The notes below the pieces were generated by a model. It searched no databases. It was not told where the DNA came from and was given only the letters and a program-made list of their open reading frames with translations. The position numbers and the translations under genes are program-made. Source: Bilabrum cf. latius (taxonomy: Eukaryota; Bigyra: Bicosoecida; Bigyra; Bicosoecida). Taken from it: a DNA stretch of 64,000 nucleotides. Shown here piece after piece: positions 35,738-46,312 of this stretch (position 1 is its first letter; every line of letters begins with the position of its first letter). The stretch lies in NCBI GenBank assembly GCA_965178125.1, contig OZ237748.1:1054001-1118000 (forward strand). The letters are read 5' to 3'.

Positions 35738-35867
35738 TGATGCCAGAGTGTACGCGCAACCTAGTCTCGTTAACAATCAGACATGGCAAGACCTGACAAA
35801 GCTGTGCCTGTGCGCTACCCTTGACCGGACTGACCGGGGCTGGGAAGAGCACGTGCACTACTCCGCC
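35738..35867 (-). repeat. Element A split repeat B2
   Basis: Outer 130-bp copy of B. It forms the 3' terminus of element A. Confidence 0.88.
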
Positions 35868-35893
35868 GAGGAGGAGGGGGTTGGGAGGGTGGG

Positions 35894-36069
35894 CAAAAAT
35901 TACCCAATCTCCGCCCCTCTCCTGAACACAGAGAGGGTATGCGCGTCATCGCAAGCAATCCGTTGGCTTGGTCGCACCTTCCCGGTCGCAACCGCCATCG
36001 GAACCCAACGAGACGTTCACGCGCTCCCACTCTGGCATCAACACCGAACCCCATCCGGCGTTAGGATCA
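35894..36069 (-). repeat. Element A split repeat A2
   Basis: 176-bp copy of A, abutting B1 at 36070. Confidence 0.88.
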
Positions 36070-36199
36070 TGATGCCAGAGTGTACGCGCAACCTAGTCTC
36101 GTTAACAATCAGACATGGCAAGACCTGACAAAGCTGTGCCTGTGCGCTACCCTTGACCGGACTGACCGGGGCTGGGAAGAGCACGTGCACTACTCCGCC
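36070..36199 (-). repeat. Element A split repeat B1
   Basis: 130-bp repeat 40 bp beyond the recombinase stop; its partner is 35738-35867. Confidence 0.88.
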
Positions 36200-36239
36200 A
36201 AATCTTACCGCCATGTCTTGTACGCTGCGGCTGTGTGGC

Positions 36240-37298
36240 TCACTCCAAGTTCAGCCGCAGCGCGCTGGCCAGCACCCACACTGGCCTGTTCAAATCGAGG
36301 CTCCTGCCGCCGAGCTCCAGAGGAGGCAAGCCTTCCCTGACGCCCCGCAAGTACACCTCGCATGCAGATGCCGACTTCCATCTGCCGAATCGCCTAATGA
36401 CCTCGAAGGCGACCCCAGCACGGTCCAAACACATCACTGCCGCGATGCGGATGGAATGTCCGTGCACCGCTCCTGCAACTTCTCGTGAGCAGAAGCTGCG
36501 GAGCGCCCGTACGACCTGCGCCTTGACGATCGGCTTCGTGTTCGCCACGAAGACTGGCCCTGACGTGGGGCAGCTGAGCGCCAGCTACCGGGCGTAGTCT
36601 TCGTCTGCGCCTGCAGTTGGGGCGTGGCTCGCTGCTGCCCACGCCACGAAGGCTCGCACGCCGCAGAACCTGCTGCCTGTGACTGCCCATCGTCCGGCTC
36701 TGCAATGGACTGCGATGGGCTCTGCGGCTTGGATGGAGAACTTGGCTGGACCGTCGGCTTTGTGGAGGCCCAGGCGGATGGCAACACCATGGATGCGTCC
36801 GTCTCGCGTGATGAACTGCACTTGCTGCCATTGGAGGCCGGCTTGTCGTCTGGACGCACCGACGAGCTCTCCCAGCCGGAGGCCCCCACAGAAGCAGAGA
36901 CAGACAGCTGCCCGAGCAGCCTACTCTGTTGTGCTGCAACCGGCTGTCGAGAAACACCGTCGGATTGCGCGGAGTGGGGCTGAAGATCGACGCAACGGGT
37001 GCGCCGATGGCGATGCTTTGTGGTAGTACCGGAGGATGCTGTCGAGCTAGCTTGACCGTGGGACGCCGCACGCTCCTGTGGACTCGATGACGACTCGCTA
37101 GGCATTTCTGGTGTATGTAGCGATGGTGCCGCCACTGAGAGGCGAACATTCCCCTAAGAAGACTGCAAATCTCGAGAGCGCTGCATTGAGCCTGAACGCG
37201 AAGAGTCTGCGAGCTGCTGGAAGATGCCCGTCCATGAAGCTGCGGTCGATGTCGTACCACGTGAGGAAGTTGTCGAAGTGCCCCCACGCCGTGCGCAA
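36240..37298 (-). CDS. Element A tyrosine recombinase
   Basis: Open for about 350 codons with TAG as Gln, ending at TGA. The N-terminal half includes WGHFDNFLTWYDIDRSFMDG. Arg I lies in CGGLRLGELVGA. The catalytic box is HGHSIRIAAVM, followed by FGRWKSAS and the nucleophile Tyr in CEVYLRG. TAG codons occur in TYTRNA-TAG-RVVIES, STTE-TAG-AARAAV and DEDYAR-TAG-LALSC. The frame is -1 relative to RNase H, as in elements B and C. The start codon is unresolved. Confidence 0.82.
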
Positions 37299-37838
37299 CC
37301 CACTGAGTCCAGAGTGGCCACCAGCGTGAAATGGTCGTGCTTGTACAAGGTCCTCCAGATCGGCGTGGGACAGTCGACCTGATACACCGCGTCCAGGTGC
37401 GTGTATGCCTCCTGTGAGCCGCGGCTCAAAGCGTCCGCAACGATGTTGTCCTCGCCAGGAATGTGTTTCACGTGAATCTGCACATCTTGCGTTGTCTGCA
37501 GTACGAAGATAGGGCGAAGTAAGGCTGCCATGATGTGGCTCTTGGGTCTGCCGTAGCGTATCAGCTACACGGAAGCATCATTATCACACCACAAACGCAC
37601 CACACGTCCACGCAGGTGCTGTCGCCAATGCGCCAGTGCCAACAAACATGTTGCAAGTTCTGCCGCCGCTACATCCTTCGCCTCTAGGCGATGCGGCCAA
37701 GTGCCGTGGATGCCGGTGTGCGATGTGATGTTTCCGTCCGTGTCGTGGAGAAGTAGCTCGGCGCCGTAGCCTGTCACCGACGCATCAGTGCGAATGATGG
37801 GACAGTCAATGGTGCCCCGCATCGGAAAACTGCGCCCG
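37154..37838 (-). CDS. Element A pol, 3' part (RNase H) after the viral insertion
   Basis: The RNase H half of the pol gene, cut off from its RT half by the inserted virus. Acidic residues lie in IRTDASVTGYGAELL, DVAAAELATC, RLWCDNDASV and DNIVADALSRG. A TAG follows CDNDASV and is read through to LIRYG. The frame joins the RT part at 55325 without a stop if the insert and one GCCCG copy are removed. The useful end of the domain is near 37440; beyond that the frame overlaps the recombinase. Confidence 0.78.
37834..37838. repeat. Target site duplication GCCCG, left
   Basis: The 5-bp sequence immediately left of the inverted repeat, identical to 55325-55329 on the right. 5-6 bp duplications are usual for polinton/maverick integrases. 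Confidence 0.8.
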
Positions 37839-38853
37839 GGGGGGGACAACAGGTGGTGGTAGGTACACCAAGCGTTTAGGACGAGGGCTACGCTACGCTC
37901 GCCCCTCCTTTAAAGGCATATTTAGCAACTCAAGTGTTTCCCCTATAAACCTAAATGATTTCACAGGGGGTTCCCCAAGAACCCCTATAGAACCCCTCTA
38001 TGTACCCATTTTCAGATATAAAATTTACTCCTACGAAGTAGGGGTAAATTGAAGAATTCTAATATTTAACCCCCTTATAAACTCTAACAGCAAAGACAGA
38101 GATGTTTTAGTAAAGTAGGAAAAAATGAAGAAATTAACCAAGTGTCCAAAATATCTCTGTGTTTGCTGTAGGAACGGAAGGATGAATTCCCAAGAGACCA
38201 AGAGACCAACCGAGGATTTCCCCAAGAGAACAAGGTATTTTATCAAGAGACCGAGGTATGTTCCCAAGCGACAAACCGATAAACCGACCGATGAACCGAC
38301 CGATGAACCGACCAAGGATTTCCCAAGGATTTCCCAAGGATTTCCCAAGGATTTCCCAAGGATTTCCCAAGGATTTCCCAAGCGACTAAATTGTTCTCCG
38401 AAGCAACCAAACCGATTACCCAAGAGATGATACATTATAAGGAAAACGAAAACGTATTTTAAGTCCCTTTGGAAAAGTCCCCCAAGATGCTCGGGCTTTG
38501 CCCTCCGCTCTTTTGATATCTTTTTCAAAGATTAAAATTGAGAGATTTTACAGGTCAATTTTAAGAGACTTAGAAAGAATAAATATATTTTCCAATTAAA
38601 ATTAAATGTTGTAATTCCTATGATGCCACCATAAAAATTAAAAGGAAAACGAAAACGTATTTTAAGTCCCTTTCGAAAAGTCCCCAAAAAACTTGTCAAT
38701 TTTACAGGTCAATTATAAGAGACTTAGAAAAAATAAATTAAGTTCCCTATTAAAATTAAATGTTGTAATTCCTATGATGCCACCATAAAAATTAAAAGGA
38801 AAATAAAAAACAAATTATAATTGTTTTCCAATTAAAAACACAAAAATTGATTG
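37839..38853. repeat. Left terminal inverted repeat, 1,015 bp
   Basis: Mirrors 54310-55324. It starts GGGGGGGACAACAGG and contains the TIR ORF, an 11-bp tandem repeat (GGATTTCCCAA) near 38314-38379, and two of three copies of a roughly 45-bp AT-rich repeat. Confidence 0.92.
38125..38430 (+). CDS. Small Lys/Pro-rich protein in the left TIR
   Basis: 101 residues, ending at TGA. It starts MKKLTKCPKYLCVCCRNGR with a Cys cluster and continues with Pro/Lys-rich repeats (PTDEPTDEPTKDFPRISQG) generated by tandem DNA repeats. It is duplicated in the right TIR. It may be a real basic protein or a by-product of the repeats; no function is assigned. Confidence 0.4.
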   Translation: MKKLTKCPKYLCVCCRNGRMNSQETKRPTEDFPKRTRYFIKRPRYVPKRQTDKPTDEPTDEPTKDFPRISQGFPKDFPRISQGFPKRLNCSPKQPNRLPKR

Positions 38854-39092
38854 AAAAATTTTGACAATATAGGATACAAAGAAATATTAAAATTAATTTT
38901 CCAAGATGCTCGGGCTTTGCCCTCCGCTCTTTTGATATCTTTTTCAAAGATTAAAAATAAATGTTGTAATTCCTATGATGCCACCATAAAAATTAAAAGG
39001 AAAATAAAAAACAAATTATAGAATATTAAAATTAATTTTCCAAGGATTTCCCAAGAGATGATAATTTAAGCCATTCTATATCACTATAGTAA
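38854..39092. other. Left subterminal non-coding region
   Basis: It holds a second copy of a GC-rich block (AAGATGCTCGGGCTTTGCCC..., about 38902-38950, also at 38484-38532 in the TIR) and the third copy of the AT-rich repeat TTGTAATTCCTATGATGCC (near 38963; others near 38610 and 38763). The GGGC-AAA-GCCC core can form a short hairpin. Confidence 0.6.
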
Positions 39093-39206
39093 ATGAACCC
39101 ATTTTTAAAGGAGTTGATGATAGAGCATATTGTCAAGCAAATTAATCCACGTATTTGGAAAAAATTACACGAAAAACTAAAGGAATACAAGAAGCTCGGG
39201 CTTTGA
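39093..39206 (+). CDS. Putative 37-residue protein
   Basis: ATG follows the element promoter motif directly (CACTATAGTAA-ATG). It is lysine-rich (INPRIWKKLHEKLKEYKKLG) and ends with TGA. The correctly placed promoter is the only support. Confidence 0.4.
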   Translation: MNPFLKELMIEHIVKQINPRIWKKLHEKLKEYKKLGL

Positions 39207-39237
39207 TATAAGTAGAAGACTATACTATAAAGTACTT

Positions 39238-39522
39238 ATGAAGCCACATACCTACGATTTTGAAAAGGTTGTTGAAAATTTTCAATTTAAAGCACCCTCA
39301 AGACGCAAGAATAAGAAGTATGATGTTTTTGACGAAAATGATGAATATATTACATCGTTTGGTGATAGGCGGTATTAGCAATTTTACGATAGAATAGGGT
39401 ATTACAGCCATTTAAATCATTTAGATACGGACCGCCAATTTAGATACTTCAAACGACACGGTATCGAAGTAAAACCAAGAACCCCAAAGTTCTTCTCACA
39501 TTTTTACCTTTGGAGTTCATAA
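39238..39522 (+). CDS. Conserved small viral-type protein, 94 residues
   Basis: Contains TSFGDRRY-TAG-QFYDRIGYYSHLNHLD and ends with KFFSHFYLWSS. The layout (FGD..Y.QF.D..G.YSHL.H, then FFSH.YLW) resembles a small protein shared by large DNA viruses and polinton-like viruses, function unknown to me. TAA stop. It is preceded by TATACTATAAAG, a promoter-like variant. Its last 6 bp overlap the end of the convergent protease gene. Confidence 0.7.
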
Positions 39523-40053
39523 ATGACACGTCAATAAATACACTAATTCATCAGGATTTAATGTATGTTTCTTACAAACCTTATCCACCCACTTTTTATA
39601 CTAATCAGCGTTTTTTCCCCTATTCCAAAGACGAACTATACAATGTCTCCCGCAGGTTGCTATATCCATTCCATCCGCCTAAAACTAATATGGGTTATAG
39701 TCAATCTTATACGGAGAATGATACATTAAATATATTAACTCAGGGTCTTCATAAAAACGTTTCCGCACGCTTTCACTCATTGTGTGCTATTGCCTATCAG
39801 GACGAATTCCATAACTGTCAAAGAAGTATATTGTTTTATTACGCTTAAATAAGCACACCCAGTGTCCAGAATTTATTTCTTCTTGGTATAGAATGATACA
39901 ACAATTACAACGACTAAATAATCCATCAATACTATTGTACTATCCTAATTCTGTATATGGAACGATGTTTACCGACGTAGGAAGAAACCCCTTAATATTT
40001 GGTGGAGTTTGGAGGAGAACACGAATATCACTATCGCTAAGAGCATAATCCAT
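39517..40053 (-). CDS. Adenain-like cysteine protease (maturation protease)
   Basis: 178 residues, a capsid-maturation protease of the adenain/Ulp1 fold typical of polintons and virophages. Predicted catalytic residues are His64 (SGHWVCLF), Asp79 (YFFDSYG) and Cys134 (ATCGRHC). The oxyanion-hole Gln is expected about 9-11 residues before the Cys. Here the segment is NPY-TAG-F-TAG-ADGMDIATC, so either candidate Gln is encoded by TAG. There are five TAG codons in total and a TGA stop. It is convergent with the 94-residue gene. Confidence 0.85.
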
Positions 40054-40243
40054 AGATTTATTATAGAATGATATATTGGGGGAGATAAAAGCATCTCTTA
40101 ACCACTATTTAAGCGTAGAAGTATTTCTACAAAATCCGTTTTGGAATTTGTGGATAGCATAAAAGACAATCATTCAAAATAAGTTTTCAACAAAAAGACA
40201 AAACACTTTAGAAAAAAAAAAAACATATAGTAAATACACTAAA

Positions 40244-41146
40244 ATGGCTCATTTTTCTTGGAAGGAAACTACAAAATCAACACCCATCGCATATGACACT
40301 CACGGAAAACGTATTTTATACACGGCGGAAAACACAGACAACCAATTTGGAGATGATAGTATGTCATTTTAGGATTTTCAAGTATCATCTCTTACAGGGA
40401 ACAGATTTCCGCAGAGGAAAATGGATTTATTAGCACGACACTTAATCAAACAGGTCGAACCCCTAGACGAAGACATCAAATATTTGTATGAAAAAGCATA
40501 GGAAAAGAAACATAAAGAGATTACATTAAAATAGGGTGAATTCCAATCACTACCAAATCCAAACGGAAGAGAGGTCATTTTTATCACCGCACCATCAGGC
40601 GCGGGTAAGTCTACTTGGGTTTCCAAATATGCTAAGAATTATCATAGAATGTTTCCGAACAGGAGAATTATTTTATTTTCTCGCGTATAGTAGGATAAAG
40701 TCTTAGATGAAGTGAAAGGACTGAAAAGGATTATTTTAAATGAGGAACTGGTGGTGAACCCGATTGATATTCATTAGGAATTAAGGGACGCCTTAGTAAT
40801 CTTGGATGATATTGATACAATCAAAGATAAAAAATTAAGGGAAGCCCTCAATCATTTACAGGATGAAATATTATAGGTTGGAAGACATAGCAATACTTCT
40901 GTATTAATCACAAGTCATTTAAGTACCAACTATAAAAGTACCCGTATTATTCTTGCGGAAAGTACAAAATTCGTTATTTTTCCGTAGTGTTCATCCGCAC
41001 ATTCTCTAAGGTATTTGTTAAAGAATTATATAGGACTTGAGAAACAAGAAATCTCTAAAGTCTTAAAAATGCCTTCCAGGTGGGTCTGTGTCCACAGGAA
41101 TTACCCGAGGTATTTAATTGGAGAAAGGTAGGCTTACCTTATGTAA
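40244..41146 (+). CDS. Packaging ATPase (FtsK/HerA-type)
   Basis: 300 residues. Predicted to power genome packaging into the capsid. Walker A is at about 116-124 (APSGAGKST), Walker B at about 184-189 (LVILDD), and a sensor-like strand lies in SVLITSHLS. About nine TAG codons interrupt it, including the pair FSRV-TAG-TAG-DKVL. It ends with TAA. The promoter motif (CATATAGTAAATA) lies about 20 bp upstream. It is divergent from the protease gene, with a roughly 190-bp region between them. Confidence 0.85.
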
Positions 41147-41175
41147 TTTTGGTCAAACTTTTTATAAAAGTTTCT

Positions 41176-41412
41176 TTAAATAATATTCTATTCTCGTATA
41201 TACCGACTTGCTTGAGGTAAACTCATACCAGTCTACTACATCACCATTTTTACAAGTTTATTGCGACGTTTCATTTTCTCAGAAACTTTTCGTTTGGGCT
41301 TTAAACCTTTTCCAACTTTAATATGATGGTTTTTAACTCTATTTAAAGCGTCTTGTTCTTTCTATAGCGCGAGTTGTTTGGTTCTCTATATAATCCACTT
41401 ATCAATATCCAT
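41176..41412 (-). CDS. Small basic protein, 78 residues
   Basis: Starts right after GTGTATAGTATA-ATG on the minus strand. It is lysine/arginine-rich (KVGKGLKPKRKVSEKMKRR) with C-terminus TGMSLPQASRYIREQN, similar in layout to the C-terminal tails of two other proteins of the element. Five TAG codons, TAA stop. Possibly a virion DNA-binding protein (inference). Confidence 0.6.
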
Positions 41413-41477
41413 TATACTATACACAAACACTTTATTTTTTATTTTTTGGTCAAGCTTTTTATAAAAGCTTATAGTAA

Positions 41478-42659
41478 ATGAAAACTGCTAAAGTGAATGC
41501 TCTTATTCAGCAAGCCCTAGAGAGGGAACTTGACAATGCTAAAATGTTAGATTTACAGGCAAGGGACGACGTAGATTTAGAAACAGAATATAGTGATTTT
41601 ATAAGGAAAAGGGCAAAAATTGAACGATTAAAAGAAAGTGGAAGGTATGGAACTCCAGCGTAGAGAAAATAGGCAGACCAAAGCAACGAGGAAATCATAT
41701 CTAAGTCAATATCTGGTATAATGAAAGGTATTATTGAGGGTAAAAATGTAAGTCCAGCAGTGAAAGCATTGAAGGATTTTGTTGGTAATATCAATATGTC
41801 TCCACAAATGAAGCAACAACTAGCCCGTCAATACGTAAATATTGAGAGATTTCAAAGGAAAGGCTACGAAGGACTGCAGAGAGTTCCAGCTGAAGACAGA
41901 AAACAACTCTTAGAATTAGGGAAAGTTATATAGGAGGCATCCGGACAACGAATACCGTAGGGAATGTTGGGAATTGATTAGTAGCCAACATCTTTACAAA
42001 CACCTGCTCGAACAACAAGAAGAAACACGTTTTCCGCTCCAACACAAGTACAGCTTCCAGAAAAGGGTTCGATTGCGTATAAATAGTTATTGGAAAGAGC
42101 CAGAGAAAGAATACAACAAGACAGACCCTTAACTGAAAAACAACGAATAGCGTGGGATTTAGAATAGGGAAAGAACTTCTCACAAAGAACATCACAGGGA
42201 CAGACAAATATGTTTTAGCATTTTCCAGAGGGTTCAAGTAGTAATGCGTCAAAAACATCAAAAGACTTAGATGCCATATTAGCCGCAGCGAGCAATGAAA
42301 GACCACTACCGCAAGGAAGCACTCCGGGGGCGTGGGACCCAGAAACTGGTGAGTACTATGATATGCCGAGTAGGATAGAAATTGAGCAGGGAATTGGAAA
42401 ACGTGCTACTAGACCTGTGTAGCGATTTACGGGGTTTAGTCCGCCCTATGGAATGTAGTAGCCTGATTTAGAAGACCCACCATCACGCGCAATGACTGTA
42501 GAAGAAAGTGGAAAACCAAAAAAGGGGAAAGGATTACGAGGTGGAAAAAGGATTATCTATGATACAGCAATGAATGTAGCCAAGAAAGTAAAAGGAGCCG
42601 ATAAAGATATTCATCATTAGGTTGCTATGGAACTATTACATCTTTTAGGAAAAGATTGA
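41478..42659 (+). CDS. Unknown protein of 393 residues, TAG-rich
   Basis: Promoter TATAGTAA directly abuts ATG. It is mostly helical and low in hydrophobics. Segments include VNALIQQALERELDNAKML, SPAVKALKDFVGNINMSP and GGKRIIYDTAMNVAKKVKG. About 14 TAG codons, two of them doubled, and a TGA stop. The family is not recognised. Its position beside ATPase, penton and MCP genes suggests a structural or assembly role. Confidence 0.7.
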
Positions 42660-42724
42660 CCAAAACCTCTTATTTACATCTTTTGGCAACCTGATAAAAA
42701 TTATTTCTGTGGATATACTATAAA

Positions 42725-43216
42725 ATGTCAGTTTCAAATCTTCTATCTAAGAACAGTCTAGACCTTATGTCTCAAACTATTACGTGTAATGTTGTGAGTA
42801 GCGACGCAATTAAAGTGTCCGCAATTACTAACTCTACGGGAGCAGTCATAGGCAATCCAAGTATTGAATTCAAAGACGGAGAGCCTTATATGGAGTGGGG
42901 TGAAACTGTTCTACGGTTTGGAAAAAACGGAGCGTCTGCTGGTTGTCAGTTCAGTATGAGCGAAGAAGGAGAAAGATGCGATATTTCACTAGTTGGTTCA
43001 TTCAAGACTTCTCAAGAGGGTGTTGTTGGGCTGAGTGAGGTTGCTGGAGCTACATTGGCTGACGCTTCTACCCCTATTAATACGTCAGCAGAGCGAAAGT
43101 TCAAGGGCGCTTTAGTGTATAATGGAAGCGACAACGATGTCTATGTGGCGATTGGCAGTTCTTCTACATCTAGTTGGAAATCCTTAGTGTCAGGTTCACT
43201 TATTACACCATCTTAA
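42725..43216 (+). CDS. Ser/Thr/Gly-rich protein, possible virion surface protein
   Basis: 163 residues, TAA stop, and no TAG codon. TATACTATAAA lies just before ATG. It is beta-rich in appearance, with a C-terminal stretch FKGALVYNGSDNDVYVAIGS followed by SSTSSWKSL, reminiscent of tips of viral fibre proteins. This is an impression, not a domain match. It is followed by the penton gene. Confidence 0.6.
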   Translation: MSVSNLLSKNSLDLMSQTITCNVVSSDAIKVSAITNSTGAVIGNPSIEFKDGEPYMEWGETVLRFGKNGASAGCQFSMSEEGERCDISLVGSFKTSQEGVVGLSEVAGATLADASTPINTSAERKFKGALVYNGSDNDVYVAIGSSSTSSWKSLVSGSLITPS

Positions 43217-43272
43217 TTATACTTTAGAAAAGTAATCAAACCCACCCCATAATTATAAACGTCTATAGTAAA

Positions 43273-44382
43273 ATGAGTTCTCCAGACCGATTTTACATTA
43301 CCGCAAACATACGAAATAACGAAGATACTTTCCAACCAGCGACCTATAGCGAAACCCGCAAGTAGCCATTATTAGATAAGGATGTTGGTGATTATACGAT
43401 GTCAGTATTCCGGTTTTCCATAAGCACCAATTCAATACCTTTATGGGTTCCACACATAGAAACCGATAAAGTGAAAAATCCATCTTCAAATCCTAATCAA
43501 ACGGTGTATAGAATTAGCATTACAGATGAAAGTGGAGTACAATTATGGACGGAAAGTATTATATGGAGACCCTAGTTAACAGGGGAAAACCAACCATCTT
43601 TTTCCAATCCTATGTAGTTTGTTCCTTATTATTATATGTATTCCGTGTAGCATTTTGTTGATTTATTCAACGAAACCCTATAGAACGCTTTATCAGCGGA
43701 TATTACATCAGTTCCGGTTTTACTATTCAAAGATGGAAAGTTCAGTTTAGTAGCAAACCCCGATTACGACGAGGAAAACTCAGGACAAAAATTTAAATTA
43801 GTGTTGAATGAAGCCCTTAACGAACTGATGACGGGTTTTCCTATGGAACGAATGGATATCCAAGATGACGACTTATACGCCAGTATTCTATTCAAAACCC
43901 TAGGAACCAATGTTTTATTCGATGATGGCTCTTCTGTTGGAAAATATGAACCTTAGGCATACTTCGAGGGAAACCCAACGGGAGACTACAGATTAATGAT
44001 GACCTAGGAACGAGGGAGTTTAGTGTAGTTTTAGATTTTTCGCGGAATAGTTTTCACATCTTCAAGTCTTCCAGTGAGGAGTGAGGCAATATCCTAGAAA
44101 TCCGCCTATGGACAATCCACAAATACAGATTAGAATTCAGGTTCAGGGACCGAGAGTTTATTAGTGGATATGGACTGTGTATTAGATGACACTGAAACAG
44201 TTAATTAGTAGGTTCTTCAATACCAGCCCCATATTCTCCACGAAATTGATTTTTTAGATACACATTCAGTAGATAGGATTTAGTTTAATCTTTATTGGAA
44301 AGATAATTATTCAAATCTAAGACCTCTTTATTTACGCCACGGAAGTGTGAGTGTGAAGTTTTTAATTTAGAAACGGAAGTGA
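43273..44382 (+). CDS. Probable penton / minor capsid protein
   Basis: 369 residues. Promoter GTCTATAGTAAA precedes ATG. The sequence is beta-rich (YTMSVFRFSISTNSIPLWVP) with a conserved-looking C-terminal block (IQFNLYWKDNYSNLRPLYL, then HGSVSVKFLI). Its position directly before the MCP gene and its size fit the single jelly-roll minor capsid protein of polinton-like viruses and virophages. About 18 TAG codons, TGA stop. The assignment rests on context and pattern. Confidence 0.6.
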
Positions 44383-44487
44383 AATTAGTTTTGTATTACT
44401 TTTATGAAGAAACGAGTTTGCGTTCTTTTCTAAAGAACTGAGTGATAGAATTTTATTCGTTGTATATAATATACAAGGAAAACAAAA

Positions 44488-46257
44488 ATGTCATTGAATA
44501 CCTTTGCCCTTCAGCCAGTCAAAGTATCACCCGCAACACTAGATGTACAACCGAAGCCGTATGAAGTTCAAGAAGGTTATGAGAACCGGACTTTCCGTAA
44601 ATATAACCCCTCCGGGTCTGCCGGAAACTACAACAGCGGGGTCAACTGGAATATTAGTATGCCTTCAGGTGTAGGTTTGTGCCGTCGTGCCTATGTCTCG
44701 TGCCGATTTTCTATCACCTTTTCCGTGAATAATCAAACCGCAGGTGGTCTAGCACCCTTTAGACCAGATTACGATGCTCCACGCTCCTATCCACTTAATC
44801 GCTCCATCGCAACATAGACAGTTGGCATTAATAACCTTCGCTATACCCAGAACAACGGCGAACTAATGGACGCTCTGTCCCATTTACTAGATGATGATGT
44901 CCACCGTGTGAATTGCCTTGATAGTGTGTATAGACGCGATAATGTGCCTTCATACGCGATGATGAGTTAGTCTACGAATAACGCTCTTGCTTCGTATGAG
45001 GACGTGCTTTAGGACCAACCAGCCCGAGGAAGTGGATTTTACAATTTGTATCAAATGGATAATACTGATGTACCCGCAGGTCAAACTCAAAATCGTGTTC
45101 TTGTTTTTGAATGCACTGAGGCGGTATTATGTCCACCTTTCCACTACGAAAGTAAATAGGAACAAACGGCTATATACGGAATTCAAACACTCTCCTTAAA
45201 TATTAATTGGTCTCAACTGAGTAGAACCGTGTGGTCTCGTATTCCACAATAGGGCTTAACTGCTACCATTTAGTCGGTAGATGTCCAAGAACCAGTCCTA
45301 TACCTTGAATAGATTACACCTAAAACAGGATTTGTGCTTCCTAAATAGGTCTCGTATGATATTTTTGAGATGACTTCGTATACCCAAAGTCATAGTCCAA
45401 CAATTGCCGCAGGTACTACAGCAACTCTTTACAATAACAATATTAAGCTTAGTAATTCAGTTCCAAGTCGTTTATTTGTGTTTGCCCGTCGCTCACCTAC
45501 AACCCTTTCAGTAGATTAGGGAAACACATTCATGGCAATTGATGGAATTAGTATAGAGATGAATAACCATAGTGGATTACTCGCCGACGCATCGCCACAG
45601 CAGTTATGGGACTTATCCAGAAGCAACGGACTTGAATAGCAATATAATGAATGGGCTATGCGTAAATTCGGGGATAGGGTGCTATCAGGTGGTCTGTTAT
45701 GTATTGACCCCGCCAAGGACTTAAGCTTAGATGTAGATTAGACGAATGGTAGCAACGGTTCTAATCAATTGTCTATAACCCTACGAGTGAAGAATAATGA
45801 TGTTGTGGACTACGATAATGTATAGTGTGTGGTGATTGGATTATACGAAGGAGTATTAAATTTGATTGATGGGTCTAAGTTCGAGTATTAGCAGGGTGTC
45901 ATCTCAAGGGCAGACGTTTTGTCCGCCTCTAAACTACCCGTTGTATATGAAAGTCAATTATCAGGATTACACGGTCGCGGTCTTGGGAAAAAGATTAGAC
46001 ACGCCTTAAAAAAGTTCGCACACAAAACCGCTGATTGGGTAAAGAAAGGCAATCTCAAAAAAGTATTAAAGGATGGTAAGTAGGTATTTGACACCGCTAA
46101 AATGGTGGGTGAAATGGCTGGTATGGGACGCCAAAGGAAACCCCGAAAGACTACCAAGAAAGGCAGGGGTATGACTGCTGCCGGTTTAACTGGGGCTTCT
46201 CTCACCGGTGGTAAATCTCTTTCTCGCAATCAATTACTCGCAATGTTGTAGCAGTGA
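44488..46257 (+). CDS. Major capsid protein (double jelly-roll type)
   Basis: 589 residues, TGA stop, about 15 TAG codons. The N-terminal part (NYNSGVNWNISMPSGVGLC, then RRAYVSCRFSITFSV) and the middle (LSLNINWSQLSRTVWSRIP) look like MCPs of polinton-like viruses. A basic C-terminal tail (KKIRHALKKFAHKTADWVKK, later GRQRKPRKTTKKGRG) may bind DNA or a membrane. ATG follows a TATA-rich stretch (TGTATATAATATAC). It is the longest gene of the structural block. Confidence 0.75.
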
Positions 46258-46312
46258 ATATGAAAAGGGTAAATCGATAAATATTTGTCTTGGTATATAG
46301 TATATCAAAACA

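Noticed and set aside
36394-37287. Long minus-strand ORFs in other frames over the recombinase region
   Set aside because: They lack recognisable motifs, whereas the chosen frame has the Arg, His-x-x-Arg and Tyr signatures of tyrosine recombinases.
39510-39848. Forward 112-codon ORF overlapping the protease gene
   Set aside because: The opposite strand encodes the protease with its catalytic residues; the forward frame is a shadow.
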